DNA of 64,000 nucleotides from Omphiscola glabra (GCA_964017045.1 OZ024794.1:37168210-37232209); one strand, 5' to 3'; shown: positions 1 through 17,950, counted from the first letter of the stretch. Notes: generated from the letters alone by a model not told the origin. Numbers and translations are program-made.

Positions 1-1686
1 TGCACACGATTTTTGTTCTGTTGTTAGTTTTATTGACTCATAATTTTTAAATTTGCCTAATATGAAGTCAAGTTTTCTTAAGTGGATTATTTTCCTGTTT
101 TAACACTGACACTTTGTTCTCAAAGTCATTATGCATGATTCAGTCTCAATTTTCTCAAAGTTCTGCATTAAATTGCAGCTCTGTTTATGGGGGCTGAGAT
201 TCAATCCCCCCCACACACACACATAAACCCACATACACATGGATGGAATTTAGTGACAAATGTAAATAGTTGTGTACTTTAAAAAAAAATCTGCAGCATT
301 GTTCCTTGTAGTGCAATTTTGTTGACAACTAATACGATATATATGATGTACTCATCATTCATATTTTTATCTCTCTTTTGGGTGGAGTCCCAAAGCTGAG
401 TCCCCTTTAATGCTATTACCAGATATTATTGATTCTACAAGTAAATGTCATAACAGTCTCTTTTTTTCTCTCTCTAATAATTAACACTGGCACTGCATTT
501 CCCATTATTATTTTTTTTCCCACACTCATCGATCAGCAAGTTTTGACGTGGTAGTAAAAATCCTATTATTTTCCTGTCCTTGTGTTACGTGTCTAACGTG
601 ATTATGAAGCACGACTAAGGCTAGCTTATAAGTTTCATCACTCCAGGTAGAATGAGTTTTCATCTTATTTATTTGATGTACATCTACTGGTGAGGTCTTT
701 TAGTTTTAGTCAACTCTTTTAGTTTTAAATCTCTTGGTTTCATTATCATCTTGGTATAAATGCATTTATTATGTGTCCATGTTCAAAATCAATAATCTAA
801 AATAACTGATAATGAATCTATTAGTGTCCCATAGTCTTTGTGGTGTATACTATTTTCAGGAGAAAGTAATGCTGCTTCTAAAACAGATTATTTCTGACTT
901 TAAAAATGAAGGTTGTATGCAGTATTAGAAAATATAAAGCTTTAACTTACATGGATTTTAGTCCAATGTAGTTTGCTGTGTGACCTAATATATTTAAATT
1001 CGTTCCAAATTTATTTCTCTGTAAATTTAAAGTAATTTGAATATGCTTAGAAGATGGACTGTCAAATTTGCTTTATTTCAATAAAATTTTAAGTTTTTTT
1101 TAAAGAATTGATACAAATAAACAGCATGAACAGCCCATAGACCCATTTTTTTCTTTATAGACCCATTTCTTTAGATATTGCTCCTTTTATAGTATCTTTA
1201 CTGTACACTAAAATGTTTTATAGGCAACATAGAGTTCATGGCTGAATATTTGTGTTCAGATTATTAAAATTTTATTTATTAAGATTATGACTAAATGGAA
1301 ATGACCTGTTCTTATACTTTATTAGTTACTAAATTTAATAGCATGCATTTGATGCATTTATATTATAGGTTATTATAATTCAAAACATAATGATTAAATG
1401 CAGTCAAAATAGTATGATCTACTTACTTGTGACATAACACAGCTTCAAATACAACACCATTCAATGTTTAGGATACAAAGAAGCAAATATTAGTCACCAC
1501 TTTGTACTGTTATTGTAAATGCAAGTATGTATTTTCTTTGCCATCTTAAAAATTGCTATTGAAATTAAATTTCTTATTGACTTGTCTATTTTTTTTTAAT
1601 AGAACGTTTGCGCCACATTTGTAATCTAATACTTTTGATTTCAACAAAATTTCTTTTGAAAATCTCTTTGTTTTATATTGTGGTCT
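1..1686. other. AT-rich gene-free flank upstream of secernin
   Basis: No coding signal is visible: all frames are broken by stops and the composition is T/A-rich with short homopolymers. It probably contains the promoter and an untranslated first exon of the secernin gene, because the first coding exon begins right after a splice acceptor, but I could not place that exon. A short CA-rich run lies near 211-236. Confidence 0.5.
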
Positions 1687-1898
1687 ACCTAAGTCAGTGG
1701 TTCTCAACCTTCCTAATGCCGCGACCCTTTAACAAAGCTCCTAATGTTATGGCGACCCCTAACAACAAAATTATTATCGTTGCTGCTTTATAACTGTAGC
1801 AATATGTGTTTTCCGATGGTCTTTGGCGACCCCTCAGAAATGGTCGTTCAACCCCCAAAGGGGTCGCGACCCACAGGTTGAGAACCGCTGACCTAAGT
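1687..1898 (+). mobile_element. SPIN-like hAT MITE, copy 1 (196 bp) with 8-bp TSD
   Basis: The element occupies 1695-1890 and starts CAGTGGTTCTCAACCTTCC. It ends with the inverted counterpart, GGTTGAGAACCGCTG. It is flanked by the exact 8-bp duplication ACCTAAGT at 1687-1694 and 1891-1898, the hallmark of hAT insertion. Termini and internal blocks (the GCGACCC motif near the left end, GGGGTCGCGACCCACAGG near the right) agree with my memory of the SPIN non-autonomous hAT consensus. It carries no transposase. The reading frame that crosses it from 1608 is incidental. It lies just upstream of the secernin coding exons. Confidence 0.85.
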
Positions 1899-2061
1899 CA
1901 ATTTATTTTTTCCGTTTATTCAAAGAATGTTTGGAATGGGCAGGAGTTAGTTTGGGTAGGGCATTTTGAATGATGGGAGACTTAATGTATCATCGAATTA
2001 CTTATATTGAAATTCTTAGAAATTTGAATTTTTACAGAAATGGCCTTGTGTTTCAGATCAA

Positions 2062-7508
<5,447 letters not shown>

Positions 7509-7680
7509 AAAAGTGATGAGGTGATGGTGTTGATATTTAAGTGCATTGTACCAGTGGTATTCAAATCCTCTATGCTCTTACTATAATTTTTGTATTAGTT
7601 TTGAATGTTTTTACAAGAAACTAAACTAATTAAGTAATTAGTTTTGGGCACCCAGTCAATCACTCTTATTGTTTTTAAGG

Positions 7681-7686
7681 AATAAA
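7681..7686 (+). terminator. candidate polyadenylation signal of secernin
   Basis: AATAAA lies 173 bases after the stop codon. Further AATAAA hexamers occur downstream (for example near 7789 and 8280), so the true 3' end could be later. A downstream GU-rich element is not distinctive. Confidence 0.5.
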
Positions 7687-8569
7687 TACATTTAAAAAGA
7701 TGCAAAAAAGCAATAATATTAATTTTGATAAAAGTGGCCTCATTCAAATAAGAAGAGTGGGTTCACTACTGGCACATTTGATGTTTGTAATAAAAAAAAA
7801 GATTGAAGGTACTTTTTAAAAGGTTATCAATACCACTGGTCAGTGCTAAGTAAAGAAAGGGTCAGTTTAAGTAGATGAAAGTTTAATATTTTTAATGAGG
7901 TAATTAATCCAAAATTATCTTGGTATATTGATATTGTTCAAAAAGTGTGTATAGGATGCGTCCAGCTTTTTCCTGAATTAAGCTGCTTTTAGCTTATAAA
8001 TGTTCAATGGCTAGACCGGATTTTAAAAAAGATGGACTCTAGACTTGTTTGATTTGTTTTTTCAAGTTGAATGATGAGCTTTATATTATGTGTTATATGT
8101 GTCTAATGTGTTTAGATTTTTTTGTCAAACCTCTTAATTAACCAATTACTTTTTTTCACAAAGATCTTTATCTCCAAATGGGACTTTATAAATAGTTGAC
8201 AGTGCACACTTTGTTTGCTGAAAGAATATATATATACTGTTATTTTTTATTTAAGTTTGTTAAAATAATATAACATAAAATAAAACCCAAAAGTATTGAA
8301 TGCCTGTTGAAAACCTACTGACTGTCAAAAAAACAACCAATGATCACCCAAAATGACCCAACAGCCCTACCATTTTAATTATGCTGCACCCTTATGGATT
8401 ATTAGTATAAACCCTTTTAGGTGAAACCATTCAAATACAATCATTCCAAAGCTATTTATTATCAGGGAAATCTTTTCTTACTGATATTTGCATTTAACAA
8501 TCCTAAAATTTTTAATTTACTTTTGAATTTTTGTTATTTGTGTATCTTCAATTGTTTATTTATTGGCAA

Positions 8570-8890
8570 AAATGTCATAGTCTCATTCACCTGTTAAACC
8601 TTTGCTCCGCCCCCCTCGTCATGACCAATTGCAGTGGACTGACTTCTCCTCTTTTCTTTCCCTTTAGCCTGTATTTAATCTCTCACCTACTTTTTTTCTG
8701 TCACATCCTCTTTGCTGTCTTCTCGGATATAACATCTAAGCTAAGTGTTATTTTATTAAATTCTGTTTTTGCTATTGTTTGTTTACTGATGAAGGCTTCC
8801 TGCCGATTCATTCCTTTTTTCAGGTTTTCCCATACTTTGTTTCACTCATTTCCTTTTTTTGCTTAACCTGGTTGCCCTTATTAATATTTA
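8570..8890 (+). mobile_element. Penelope-type terminal repeat, copy 1 (hammerhead-like core)
   Basis: This segment is homologous to 48970-49260 read on the - strand. Shared blocks are a CTAAGTG(T/C)TATTTT stretch, a CTGA(T/C)GAAGG stretch followed by a TGCCGA stretch, TTCCTTTTTTCAGGTTT, and TTTCCTTTTTTTGCT. The motif CTGATGA, a short GGC/GCC hairpin, then GA at about 8788-8808 resembles a degraded hammerhead ribozyme core such as those known from Penelope-like elements. The reading frame over 8531-8866 is a by-product of T-rich sequence, not a gene. Confidence 0.5.
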
Positions 8891-11800
8891 TTTATTAGCC
8901 TTTCTCGCTTTGATGAAATTTATGTCAAATTCTAATTTTAAACCAGAGCAAGTATTTTCAAAAGAAGAATTCACTAAGCTGACTACTTTTAAACAATTTT
9001 AATTGTGATCAATAGTCAAGAATTATTTTTGTTGTCAATTTTTACTTTTTAAAATTATTTTTTCTGTTATTGTCAAATTGAAAAACAATGTAATTTATAT
9101 TCTTTTGTGCAATATTATACATTCCATATACACAACTTTTAATAATTGTTTTTTTGTTCAAGCAACATATATCATTTATTTATATTTACTTTCTTGTAAA
9201 ATCCATTTATATCATTTTTATTCCAAACAGTATTATTTTTCTTTTTTTCTTTCTTACTTTAGTTTCCATAATGACCAGCTTTTGGGTGTTTTTGTTTTTA
9301 ATTGAAAGGTTCTCATCATTTGTTTGTATAGAAAAATCACTGTAGAATAAAAAAGATTAGTAACCTTTCCATCATTCAAATGTTGTTAGCATTTTGTTGT
9401 TAAAGCATTTTAACATTTAGGATTAAATGTTACACCAAATAGTAATGACCCTAAGTGTTGTTCATCATCAGTGTCATTGTAAACTAGTGTTTTTTTTATG
9501 CCATCAATTATATCTTTGATATAAGCTTTAAATATTAGTCAAACTGGTTGAACGGTAACTGCCAGTTGTGCAGTAAAAAATAACAGTGCTACTCAATTAG
9601 TTAATATAACTTTGTTCTATTATTTTATTTTATTCTTCCTTTTAGAATTAGGGTACATGACATAATTTTTAAATATATATCCAAGAAGTGAATGATAGTA
9701 TAGATTGGATTATAAATCTTATACAGAAAATCTAACTATTTTTATAGCATTTTAAGTGCATCATATTTAGGGTTATGGCCAATCACTTCCTCCATTTTTC
9801 TGACAAATATTTTAGAAATTGTTTAAATATAAAGTTATAACAAGAAGACAGACGATATTACAAAACTTATATAGATTTAATATGCAACTCAATTATACAA
9901 GGCAGGGCCACAAATGAACAAATGCAATAATTTTGCAAATCAAGAAAAAAAAACCATTGCAGTTTTTTGCCGAAAACACCCTCAATATAAAGAAAAAAGT
10001 TACACCTGAGTCGGATCGCTCCTTGTGCACCCCATTTCCTCCGCAACTGTGAAGAAGTTTTTCGATCCATTGTTTAAATTCGTCATGTTTATTATTGTAA
10101 TGCATGTTCAATCCTTCAGCCTACGAGTACGAGGCTCAAACTGTCTCAGCCTGGCCCCACTACGAAGAACTATTAAGACTACTATCTATTGACAAAGCAT
10201 AGATAAAAACTATTTTGGCTATAATCAAAGACATTAAAACATTCATGTATCAAAACTAGGAACAAGGCAAAAATATGATATTTTCAGAGTCATTGTTGCA
10301 GTGGCGGATTTACCAAAAGAGATCATGTCTTAGAGTAACAAATCCTAAGAGTTTGCGTAAAACTAAAGAGATATTTTGGACTTCTAATTAAATTTTGTTA
10401 CATTATTTACATAAAATATCATTTGATAAATTTATGCTTCTTGTCTTTTAATCCATAACATCTCTAGCTAGGGTTAGTGCCACCCAGGGGCGGGTCAAGA
10501 GTAGCACCGCGAAACTCACTCCCCATCATCTAATTCAAAAATTGAATCACATGGAACTTCATAGTCATATTGTATTGAATCACATGGACATGGACATAGA
10601 ACTCCAAAGTCATATTGTATTGAATCACATGGAAATAGAACTTCATAGTTAAATTGGATGCTTCTCGTCAAAATCTTTACTGCTTCTTATTATTTTATAT
10701 ATTTATTATTTGCTGAAATTTACATACATGGCCTCTACCTTTAGCCTGCAATGATATTACTATCAATCAATGACCAGCATTAGTCATTATTAGGCTACTA
10801 TTTATTCTTAACTTTATGTGTTATGCTCTCTAAAAATAAAAACAGGTGGGATCTTGAAGTAAACGTTATTTAAGGGCGAAATCAGTGAGAATTGTGGGAT
10901 ATGTTTATTCTGGAAATTTTCAATAAATAGGGGACTTTATATCCACACAGCATAAAAAATTTAACAACCCCTAAAACAAAGTTGCTCGTATAAATCCTTT
11001 ATAAAATGTAATATTGATCAATGTGGGGGTGGGGCTAAATATCTGAAAAACATGCATTCATCAACTAACGCACTTTATAAAAATCGGATCCTAATTAGTG
11101 CTCCACTCCTCCCAAGGCTCGCAACCACACATTTTTTTCACACCCCTGAATTAAATGAATATTCTTATGACACACCCGCTTTTACACTGCAAATTAATTT
11201 CTCTAACTATTTCAGAAAAACAAAAGAAAATATTCTGCACTTAAATAATTTTGTGTAAAAAGTATTTCATTTAGTGCAGATATTGGGAATTTCATTTTAT
11301 CATCCCCTTGAAAAACGGATTTTTGGGGGTTGGGTGGGGCTAAAAATTTGATAAAATATGTTGTCATCTGAAACGAGTCTATATGCCAAGCTTCAGCACG
11401 AAAGCTTGACGGGAAGTTGGCCAATTAGTCGTCCGAAGATTTTGCCAGTCAGTCAGCCAGCCTCAAACAAAAACAAAGTTAATAAAAAGGATTTTGAAAA
11501 AGCAACTTCTATCCTCATGATATCTTCCCCCCCCCCCCCTTTTCCCCGTACATTGAAAATAAAGTTATAAGTTGACTTGACTCAATAACTTTATCAAGAC
11601 TGACGAATCTTTTACTTCGTTAATTAAAATACAGGAATTTTTATTACTACTTATAGCATAATTAACAGAAGAATTTTGTCTATGTAAATTGCTATAAATG
11701 CATCATTATCATAGTCCATTTTTTCAAATAAAATTGCTACCAGTGTTAAAAAAAAACCCTGAAAATTTGGCAAAAGTTGCACTTTTCAAAAATGCGATCT

Positions 11801-12240
11801 GGCCTTGAATGACTTAAACGTGCTATATATAATGTGCTCGCAGCGAATAGGGGGGTTGATTCATTTGTATTCTTGTATTCAAAACATTGATAAAAATGAT
11901 GAAAAGCATTATGCTTATTTTATTAATATTTTCATTTTTATAATGTGCAGTTCTTCATGATGTACAGCTTTTTGGGACTTTATGTAAAGTGATTTTATCC
12001 CACAGGTTGGCATTTATTTGATCTATCATAGAGTTTAAACTTGATGTTTTGTCTGGACACTTTTTATATCTTTACAACATCTGAGTTCTGGCTAGAATGT
12101 TCCCTGTGTCATTTTAACTGTCTTTAACTAAACATATAACTTCCAAGTATGCAATCATTTGAAGAAACTTAAATGCTTACTACATTAACTTTTTACTTCA
12201 TTTCTGTAAATGTACATGTATTTGAGTTTGTATATTCTAA
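8891..12240. other. AT-rich intergenic stretch, no gene recognised
   Basis: No frame in this interval has family resemblance. It holds T-rich DNA, a tandem repeat at 10540-10655, a 13-C run at 11527-11539, and a short - strand frame (9867-10111) that I do not recognise. The 3' portion of the bHLH gene (transcribed leftward from 22492) could have a terminal exon anywhere to the left, but I found no convincing one here. Confidence 0.4.
10540..10655. repeat. short tandem repeat, ~50-bp units
   Basis: The phrase TTGAATCACATGGA recurs three times, with linking text of the type ACTTCATAGTCATATTGTA. This gives about two and a half imperfect units, one of them expanded by an internal ACATGG duplication. 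Confidence 0.7.
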
Positions 12241-13565
12241 CTAGCCAATATGCCCGGCATTGCATTAGGAAAAAAAGCTTCTAAAGCCTTTTATTTAACA
12301 TTGAAATTAAGGGACCTTAAAAAAAACACGCCTCTAAAATAAAAAGTTACCATTTTATATTTTTTCTTATAAAATGGATTCCTATTCCCCTATGGGATTC
12401 TTTTCCCCGATTGGATTCTGCTCCCCGGTAGGATCCCTTTCCCCACAAGGATCCCATTTCCTGATGGAATCCCATTACCCCCGATTGTAGCCCATTCGCC
12501 AGTGGGATCTTGTTTTCCGATGGGATCCTTTCCTTGGTCATCCTGTGCCAAGGTGCGATCCCTTTCCATATGGGATCCCATTCATTAGTGGGATCTTGTT
12601 CCCCAGGGGATCCCGTTCGACGAGGTACACTTAAAGGTATCTCTAAGATAGGGAGCCAACTTTGGAAATGATCTATCAAAACACATAGAAACGTTTACTG
12701 TATTGTTCATTTATGTATATAGCTTAGACCATCATAAGGTAAATTAAGAAGGAACTCTCTAGAAAACTTTAAAAATATAATGAAATCTTATTTCATAACA
12801 TGCGAGGAAACTCATTGAAAGTTAAAGAAACAAATAGAAACATAATAAGGACATTTATAAAATTCTAAACCGATTCTAGAAAAAATCGTACCTTTTCGAG
12901 TAAAGTAAATTCGTCAAGAAAACTCCCAAGAAGGCATTTAAATGTATATAATATAACTAACAAGTCCATAAGCTTGTAGATCCCAAAATATAATCCCGTG
13001 AAACAATAAAGAATTTTCTGGAAAATTCTAAAATTAATCCGCCCCCCCCTTTCCCCCTGCGGGGTACACACACTTTTTTTTAAATTTTTCTTTCCTCCAG
13101 AAACTTGTGAAAAGTTTCTCTATTACGCATTCATTTTAAACATTTAACACAAACTGTTAAATAAATGTTAAAATTTTTCATTTAAGTTAAAATAGGATGC
13201 TCATTCCATAAAGTGTAATTTTAGTTATGCCTTAAGATAGGGTGCTTCTATAAAATCATTCAGATAAGAATGGAGTTCAAATCTAAAAGCGTCCCATTCA
13301 AATCAGACATTTAGACTTATCTTTTAAAGTATCCAACTTTCTGGAAAATTCTTGACCGACCCCGAACAGAGTGGATATTATTACTTTTAAATCCACGATA
13401 TTTCAACCGGAAAGCTATTGCTATCAAGCTTCGCCTATATTATCATAGAACCCTATACTGTTGTCTAACTCTACTGGTATTTGTAAAAATTATTTAGGAA
13501 AAATGAAATATGGGTCCTTGGTTACCGGAGGAATGGATTTCCTTCAGTATTTGAATATGGATAAT
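12241..13565 (+). mobile_element. minisatellite-bearing element, copy A first module
   Basis: It begins with CTAGCCAATATGCCCGGCAT, almost the same as the head of copy B at 36368. A 17-bp minisatellite (about 12370-12625) follows, then an arm to about 13565 with blocks shared with copy B: conversions of ATAATAAGGACATTTATA, CATTCCATAA.GTGTA, TTTTAAATCCAC, and GTATTTGAATATGGATAAT. The class is not identified: I see no RT, transposase or clear terminal inverted repeats. The arm runs straight into a second minisatellite at 13566. Confidence 0.6.
12370..12625 (+). repeat. 17-bp GGGATCCC minisatellite, array 1
   Basis: Imperfect units of about 17-19 bp have the form ATGGGATCCC(G/A)TTCCC, with the palindrome GGGATCCC as core. 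Because 17 is not a multiple of three and units seldom contain stops, frames on both strands stay open; these are not proteins. Confidence 0.85.
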
Positions 13566-14070
13566 CATATGCCGATGGGATCCCGATTCCGAGTGGGATT
13601 CCATATCCTGATGGGAACCCATACGTAGTGGGATCCCGACCCATTTGGTATCCCATTCCCGGTGAGATCCTGATGAGACCTCAACGGGATCCAATATCCT
13701 GATGGGTTCCCGTTCCCGGTGGGATCTCGAACCCATTGGTATCCCGATCCCTGTGGGATCCCTTTTATGGTGGGATCACGTTTTCCGATGGGATCCCGAT
13801 CCTTGTGTGATCCCTTACCCTTTGTGTTCCCCATCCCGTTCCTATGGGATTCCTTTTACGGTGAGATCCCATTCCCCAAAGGGCTGCCATGTCCCGAAGG
13901 GATCCCATTCCCCGATTTGATCCCGTTCCCCGATGGCATCCTGTTACCAGTGGGATCTAGCTCCCCGTGAGATCCCATGCATGTTAGGATCCATTTTGAT
14001 ACTGTTACCATGAGGGATCACATTTTCCCTTTTGTATCCCGTTCCTAGTTAGGATCCTGTTACTTCCAAA
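13566..14070 (+). repeat. 17-bp GGGATCCC minisatellite, array 2
   Basis: About thirty imperfect units of the same family as 12370-12625. Typical units read ATGGGATCCCGATCCTT or GTGGGATCTCGAACCCA. The array begins right after the GGATAATCATATG end of the preceding arm. Confidence 0.85.
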
Positions 14071-15085
14071 TATAGGCTATATTTAATTCTTATTAATTTA
14101 CTTTCGTGGAAAAACATTGAACGTTAATTAAACATAATAAGGCCATTTATATATATAATCTTAAATAAACATATGTAATCTTAAAAAGATTATAGAAAAA
14201 AACGAAGCTTCTAGAATAATCTAAAAACTTTATGAAACTTTTTTTTTTAAATGACTCAGTGAATGAGTGATAGAAATGAATTGATCTTAACTAACATTTC
14301 AATAAGCTCTTAGTTTCCATTATATATCCCCGTAGAATAATCTAGATTACATTATAGAACATTCTAGATTAAATTTAATATACTCCTCGAAACTTGTGAA
14401 AAATGACTTTGCTAGTTATTTATTTTTCGATATACGAAACATTTTACAACTTAATGCCATAACTATAACCATTTTTCGAAAGGGGCCCATTCCATAAGTG
14501 TACCGTTTTGGTTACGGGTGAGAAAGGGGGCCAATATCTTTTAGATATTTAATAGAGTTAACATTAAAACATCATCCCATTAAAATCGGCTTAAAAGTGC
14601 CATAGATATAGCTTTTTTTTTAATTAGCGAACTTTCTGGACAATTCTACACCATCCTTGAATGGATTGGATATTATTAATTTTAAATCCACCGGTATTTC
14701 AATAAGTACTATTGTGTACTGCTACCTAGCTCGGCCTAGATCCATCAATTCACATACAACCTATAGTGTTTTCTAAGCCAATATATATTTTGAGTTCAGT
14801 ACCCTTCGGTATTTGGAGATGGATAATCAAGTATGTGTGTACTAAGGTTGGTCAAGATCCATCTATTCATGTAGGAGTATTAGTTGGTAATTTTATTTAT
14901 AAAGCTCATATAAGAAAAAACAACAACTTGGGGCTCCCGGGCCCAAACGTAATATAATTTAAAGTCCCCCCCCCCCCCAAGAGTGTCTTCTGGATAATGA
15001 TGAATATATGTGCCAATTTTGGTCAAGATCCATCAATCCATGTAAAAACGTATGAGGAACAAAGCCACAAACAAATTTTCACTTT
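14071..15085 (+). mobile_element. minisatellite-bearing element, second arm (tandem partner of copy A)
   Basis: Aligns by eye with 37275-38310: AACATTTCAATAAG, TATATCCCC, ATTCTAGATTAAAT, CCATTCCATAA, TTTTAAATCCACC, TCAAGATCCATC, ATGTAGGAGTATTA, and a 3' end with CCATCAATCCAT and ACAAATTTTCAC. It is longer at its 3' side than the first arm (12626-13565), so the locus reads head, array, partial arm, array, full arm. A 13-C run lies at 14966-14978. Confidence 0.6.
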
Positions 15086-16485
15086 TAGATATACGTATGA
15101 TATAATATATAATATGAAATGATGTAGACATTGAAACAGCAAAGGCAACTCCATAATGAATTAAGCCCATCTTTAACCTGCTTGTAAATTCATGTTTTAT
15201 CTGTATTTGACAATAGTGTGTCGCTTTTTGCTGCAATAGATATTGTCGCAAACTAAAATGATGAGACAGTTTCTTCGCATAATGTTTAGGTAGACGTCTT
15301 TAAGAGTCCGTATTAGAAGCTTCAGCAAACAGATTTTTTGTTTTAAAATATACATTTTCAAGTTTTTTTTTGGCTTTCTTTTTGCACTAAAATGTTTACT
15401 TTAATATTTAATCTAAGCGTAATGTGTTTATATATAGATGCAGACGAGCTTGCCCTTGATCCTAGCTCAACATATTAATTGGTTTATATTCTAGAGCGTT
15501 CAGGCAATAGTTGACATGTGCCTATTGGTATCCAAACTTAACCAACAAGAGAGAATTACATAAATTTGTCCTCCAACTTCTAATTTCATGGAATCAGTGA
15601 GCCAATTATTGTGAGCATATTGATATAGCTGGGTGTGGTTGAACTACGACAACATTGTATGAGACAGAGCTAATGACGGAAACAGAATATTTTCACTCGG
15701 TGTCAGTGAAACTCAATTGTAAAAAGGTTAAAAAGTCAGTGTGTTAATACTTGCATTGTTAATACACATGTTACTACAGTTACAGGGTCTGTGTTATATA
15801 AGGTAAATAATAATAATATTAATACATATATAATAAATGAAGCATGGGGACATCATATGCTGTTAGCCATAAAATTTCAATTTGTTAATCATAAACGTAA
15901 CTCTTTTCACCAACCAAAATATATCTGGGAAATTCTGTATATATATATAATTAGTGAATTTCTATTAGTTCTACGCAGAACGTGTAATTGGAAATAAAGC
16001 TCATATTTGATTTATTATAAATATTGTTTTAAGCAAAAATATTTGCAAGGATATAATTAAATTAAGATAAGATACGATCATTTTATAGATCAAAACAAAT
16101 GGAAATGCTTTTTGATTGCATTGTACATTTTCAGCACATGAATAAAACAATTTGAACACAAGAAATCTAAATTAGATTATTTTACTAGTGAAAGAACAGT
16201 CATTCAGTGAACTCTCTTAGTCAAATTAGGGACTTATTAGTTCTTATTATCAAGTTCACATAAAAATGTTCCCAAATAAGTAACATTGTTTTACTGTTAA
16301 TTTGCAAAGCATACACTACATCTCAGTGTCTCCAATACACCAGTGTTTTTCACACTGTAATCTCAGATTTGATAAAGTATCTTAAAATAATGAATAAAAC
16401 GAATCCAAATCAGTTCAATCCTGGATAAGTTCACAAGCGTAACTTGGTGTAGGGGTAGCATATGACACGAATAATAACGTTAAGT
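15086..16485. other. AT-rich intergenic stretch, nothing recognised
   Basis: Only short AT-rich frames without family resemblance. No repeat with definable ends was seen. Confidence 0.4.
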
Positions 16486-16488
16486 GCC

Positions 16489-16740
16489 ATCAGTAGCGTC
16501 GCTAGGAGGGTGCGGACCACACCGGGTAACATTTTCATGGGGGGGGGGGGTGACGCCAAATGGAAACTTGCAAAAAATTGACAATTTACTCGATTCGGTT
16601 TTATTAAAGAACTCAATTAAAAACAAAAGCGTGCCACCAGAAAAGCGTGCTTTTACCTTCAGAGCAGGGTGTCATCAGAGCAGGCAGAATCAGAGGAGGT
16701 ACATGGGAAAAATTAGCGGAGGGTGATATTACGAGTTTAG
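16489..16740. repeat. dispersed MITE-like repeat (GGTGACRCCAAATGGAAA family), copy 1
   Basis: Shares GGTGACRCCAAATGGAAA, a following TTGACAA-type block and an AGCAGGGTG(T/C)C(A/G)(T/C)CAGAG block with 32690-32860. It also contains a 12-G run at 16539-16550. The opening TAGCGTCGCTAGGAGGGTGC is a typical transposon terminus in mollusc DNA as I recall it. A related terminus seems present at 46621-46670. Boundaries are approximate. Confidence 0.5.
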
Positions 16741-17282
16741 CCTACCATAGTGACGCCAATGAGTGCCCTTATTTTTAAGATTAAAATATGCAAAAAGGAT
16801 TTTTTTTTTTCCATTAAATCACCATCCGAATTATCTAATCTCCATGTATCTGATGTCCTTGAACTTGTCTGTAAGAACCGAACCGTCGGGCTCCCAGGTT
16901 TTCCCATCGCACCCAAGACAGACGAGACATGAGGTCTGAAATAGAATCATCAAAAGGTGTCAGCTATTTTACTCATGTTGTCAGAATACCCTTGAAAAAG
17001 ACAAAATTTGGACGAGGAACTCACTTTTATGTGGCATTTTTAGATGCAAATTATCGACGAAATTGTCGACTCAAGGATAACAATTGTATCTCAAATTTAA
17101 ACATTGTGATGTGTGAGGTATTATTGATTGCAGAGGTGGAGGTTAAAATTTTTAGAGAAAAAGTCATTAATAAAAGTATTTTAAAAGAATTTAGCGCTGT
17201 CTTCAGGACACACACAAATTATCTTAAAATTCTGCATATAATTTCAACTGGTCGGGAAATAAAAGTTGCTATCTTACTACAC

Positions 17283-17950
17283 ATGGATAAAATTAAAAAA
17301 GCACAGAATAATGCGGCTCGCATTGCTCTTCGCAAACGCAAATTCGACCATGCTAAAATGCTTCTGAGAGAGCTGTATATTTGCTGCCGGTCCGCGCTCG
17401 CATAGAGTACAAAATTGCAACTCTGTGCTATCGCTGCTTGCATGACCTGGCGCCGTCCTATCTAAAAGCGCTCACGGCGCCTTATGTACCCACTAGACAA
17501 CTGCGCTCATCCGATAGTGGCAAACTCTCGATATCGCGTGTTCGCCTTGAGACTTATGGAAGGCGCACTTTCGCATTTGCTGGCCCAACAATTTGGAAAG
17601 TCCTTCCTGTCGCTCTCAGAAACAGCCATACACTGGAGTCCTTCAAAACCGATTTGAAAACACGTCTATTTCGCAAACAACTGCTGGGGTGATGTTGTCT
17701 ACCATCTTTTCTAGCTAGCTATTATCTTCAAGATGTTTATTGGCTTGTGCTGTTTATGGTTGCAAGGTGATGTAATACTTTGAATGGGTATGCTCGTATG
17801 TCGTTTTGTATTATTGCATTTTGTATTTCAATGTGGTAAAATATAGATTTTTTCCTTTCTTTCTTAATGTGGTTGACTTTGTAATGCGCTTGGAGCCTTT
17901 GGGGGTGAAGCGTGATTTTCACATAAACTTTATTACTATTATTATTACAT
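17283..17950 (+). mobile_element. L2/CR1-like LINE 3' end, frameshifted copy 2
   Basis: Near-identical in wording to the copy at 3030-4030, from GATAAAATTAAAAAAGCACA through the terminal FAGPTIW block, then the same 3' UTR motif (GCGCTTGGAGCCTTTGGGGG at 17887-17906) and an ATT-rich tail to about 17947. A one-base insertion near 17380 shifts the frame, so the protein is in two pieces. It is 5'-truncated at 17283; the open frame upstream (16929-17282) belongs to unrelated, unrecognised DNA. The 3' UTR carries an extra ~130 bp relative to copy 1. Confidence 0.85.

Noticed and set aside
9867..10111. Terminal exon of the bHLH gene or a separate small gene on the - strand
   Set aside because: No acceptor in phase and no resemblance to PTF/Fer C-terminal regions.
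12347..13970. Gly/Ser/Asp/Pro-rich repetitive open frames on both strands
   Set aside because: Products of the 17-bp minisatellite, which rarely makes stop codons; no start context, splice structure or family match.
16929..17282. Host coding exon in front of the LINE fragment
   Set aside because: The open frame is continued only by fusion with the truncated LINE at 17283; the upstream part has no family resemblance.
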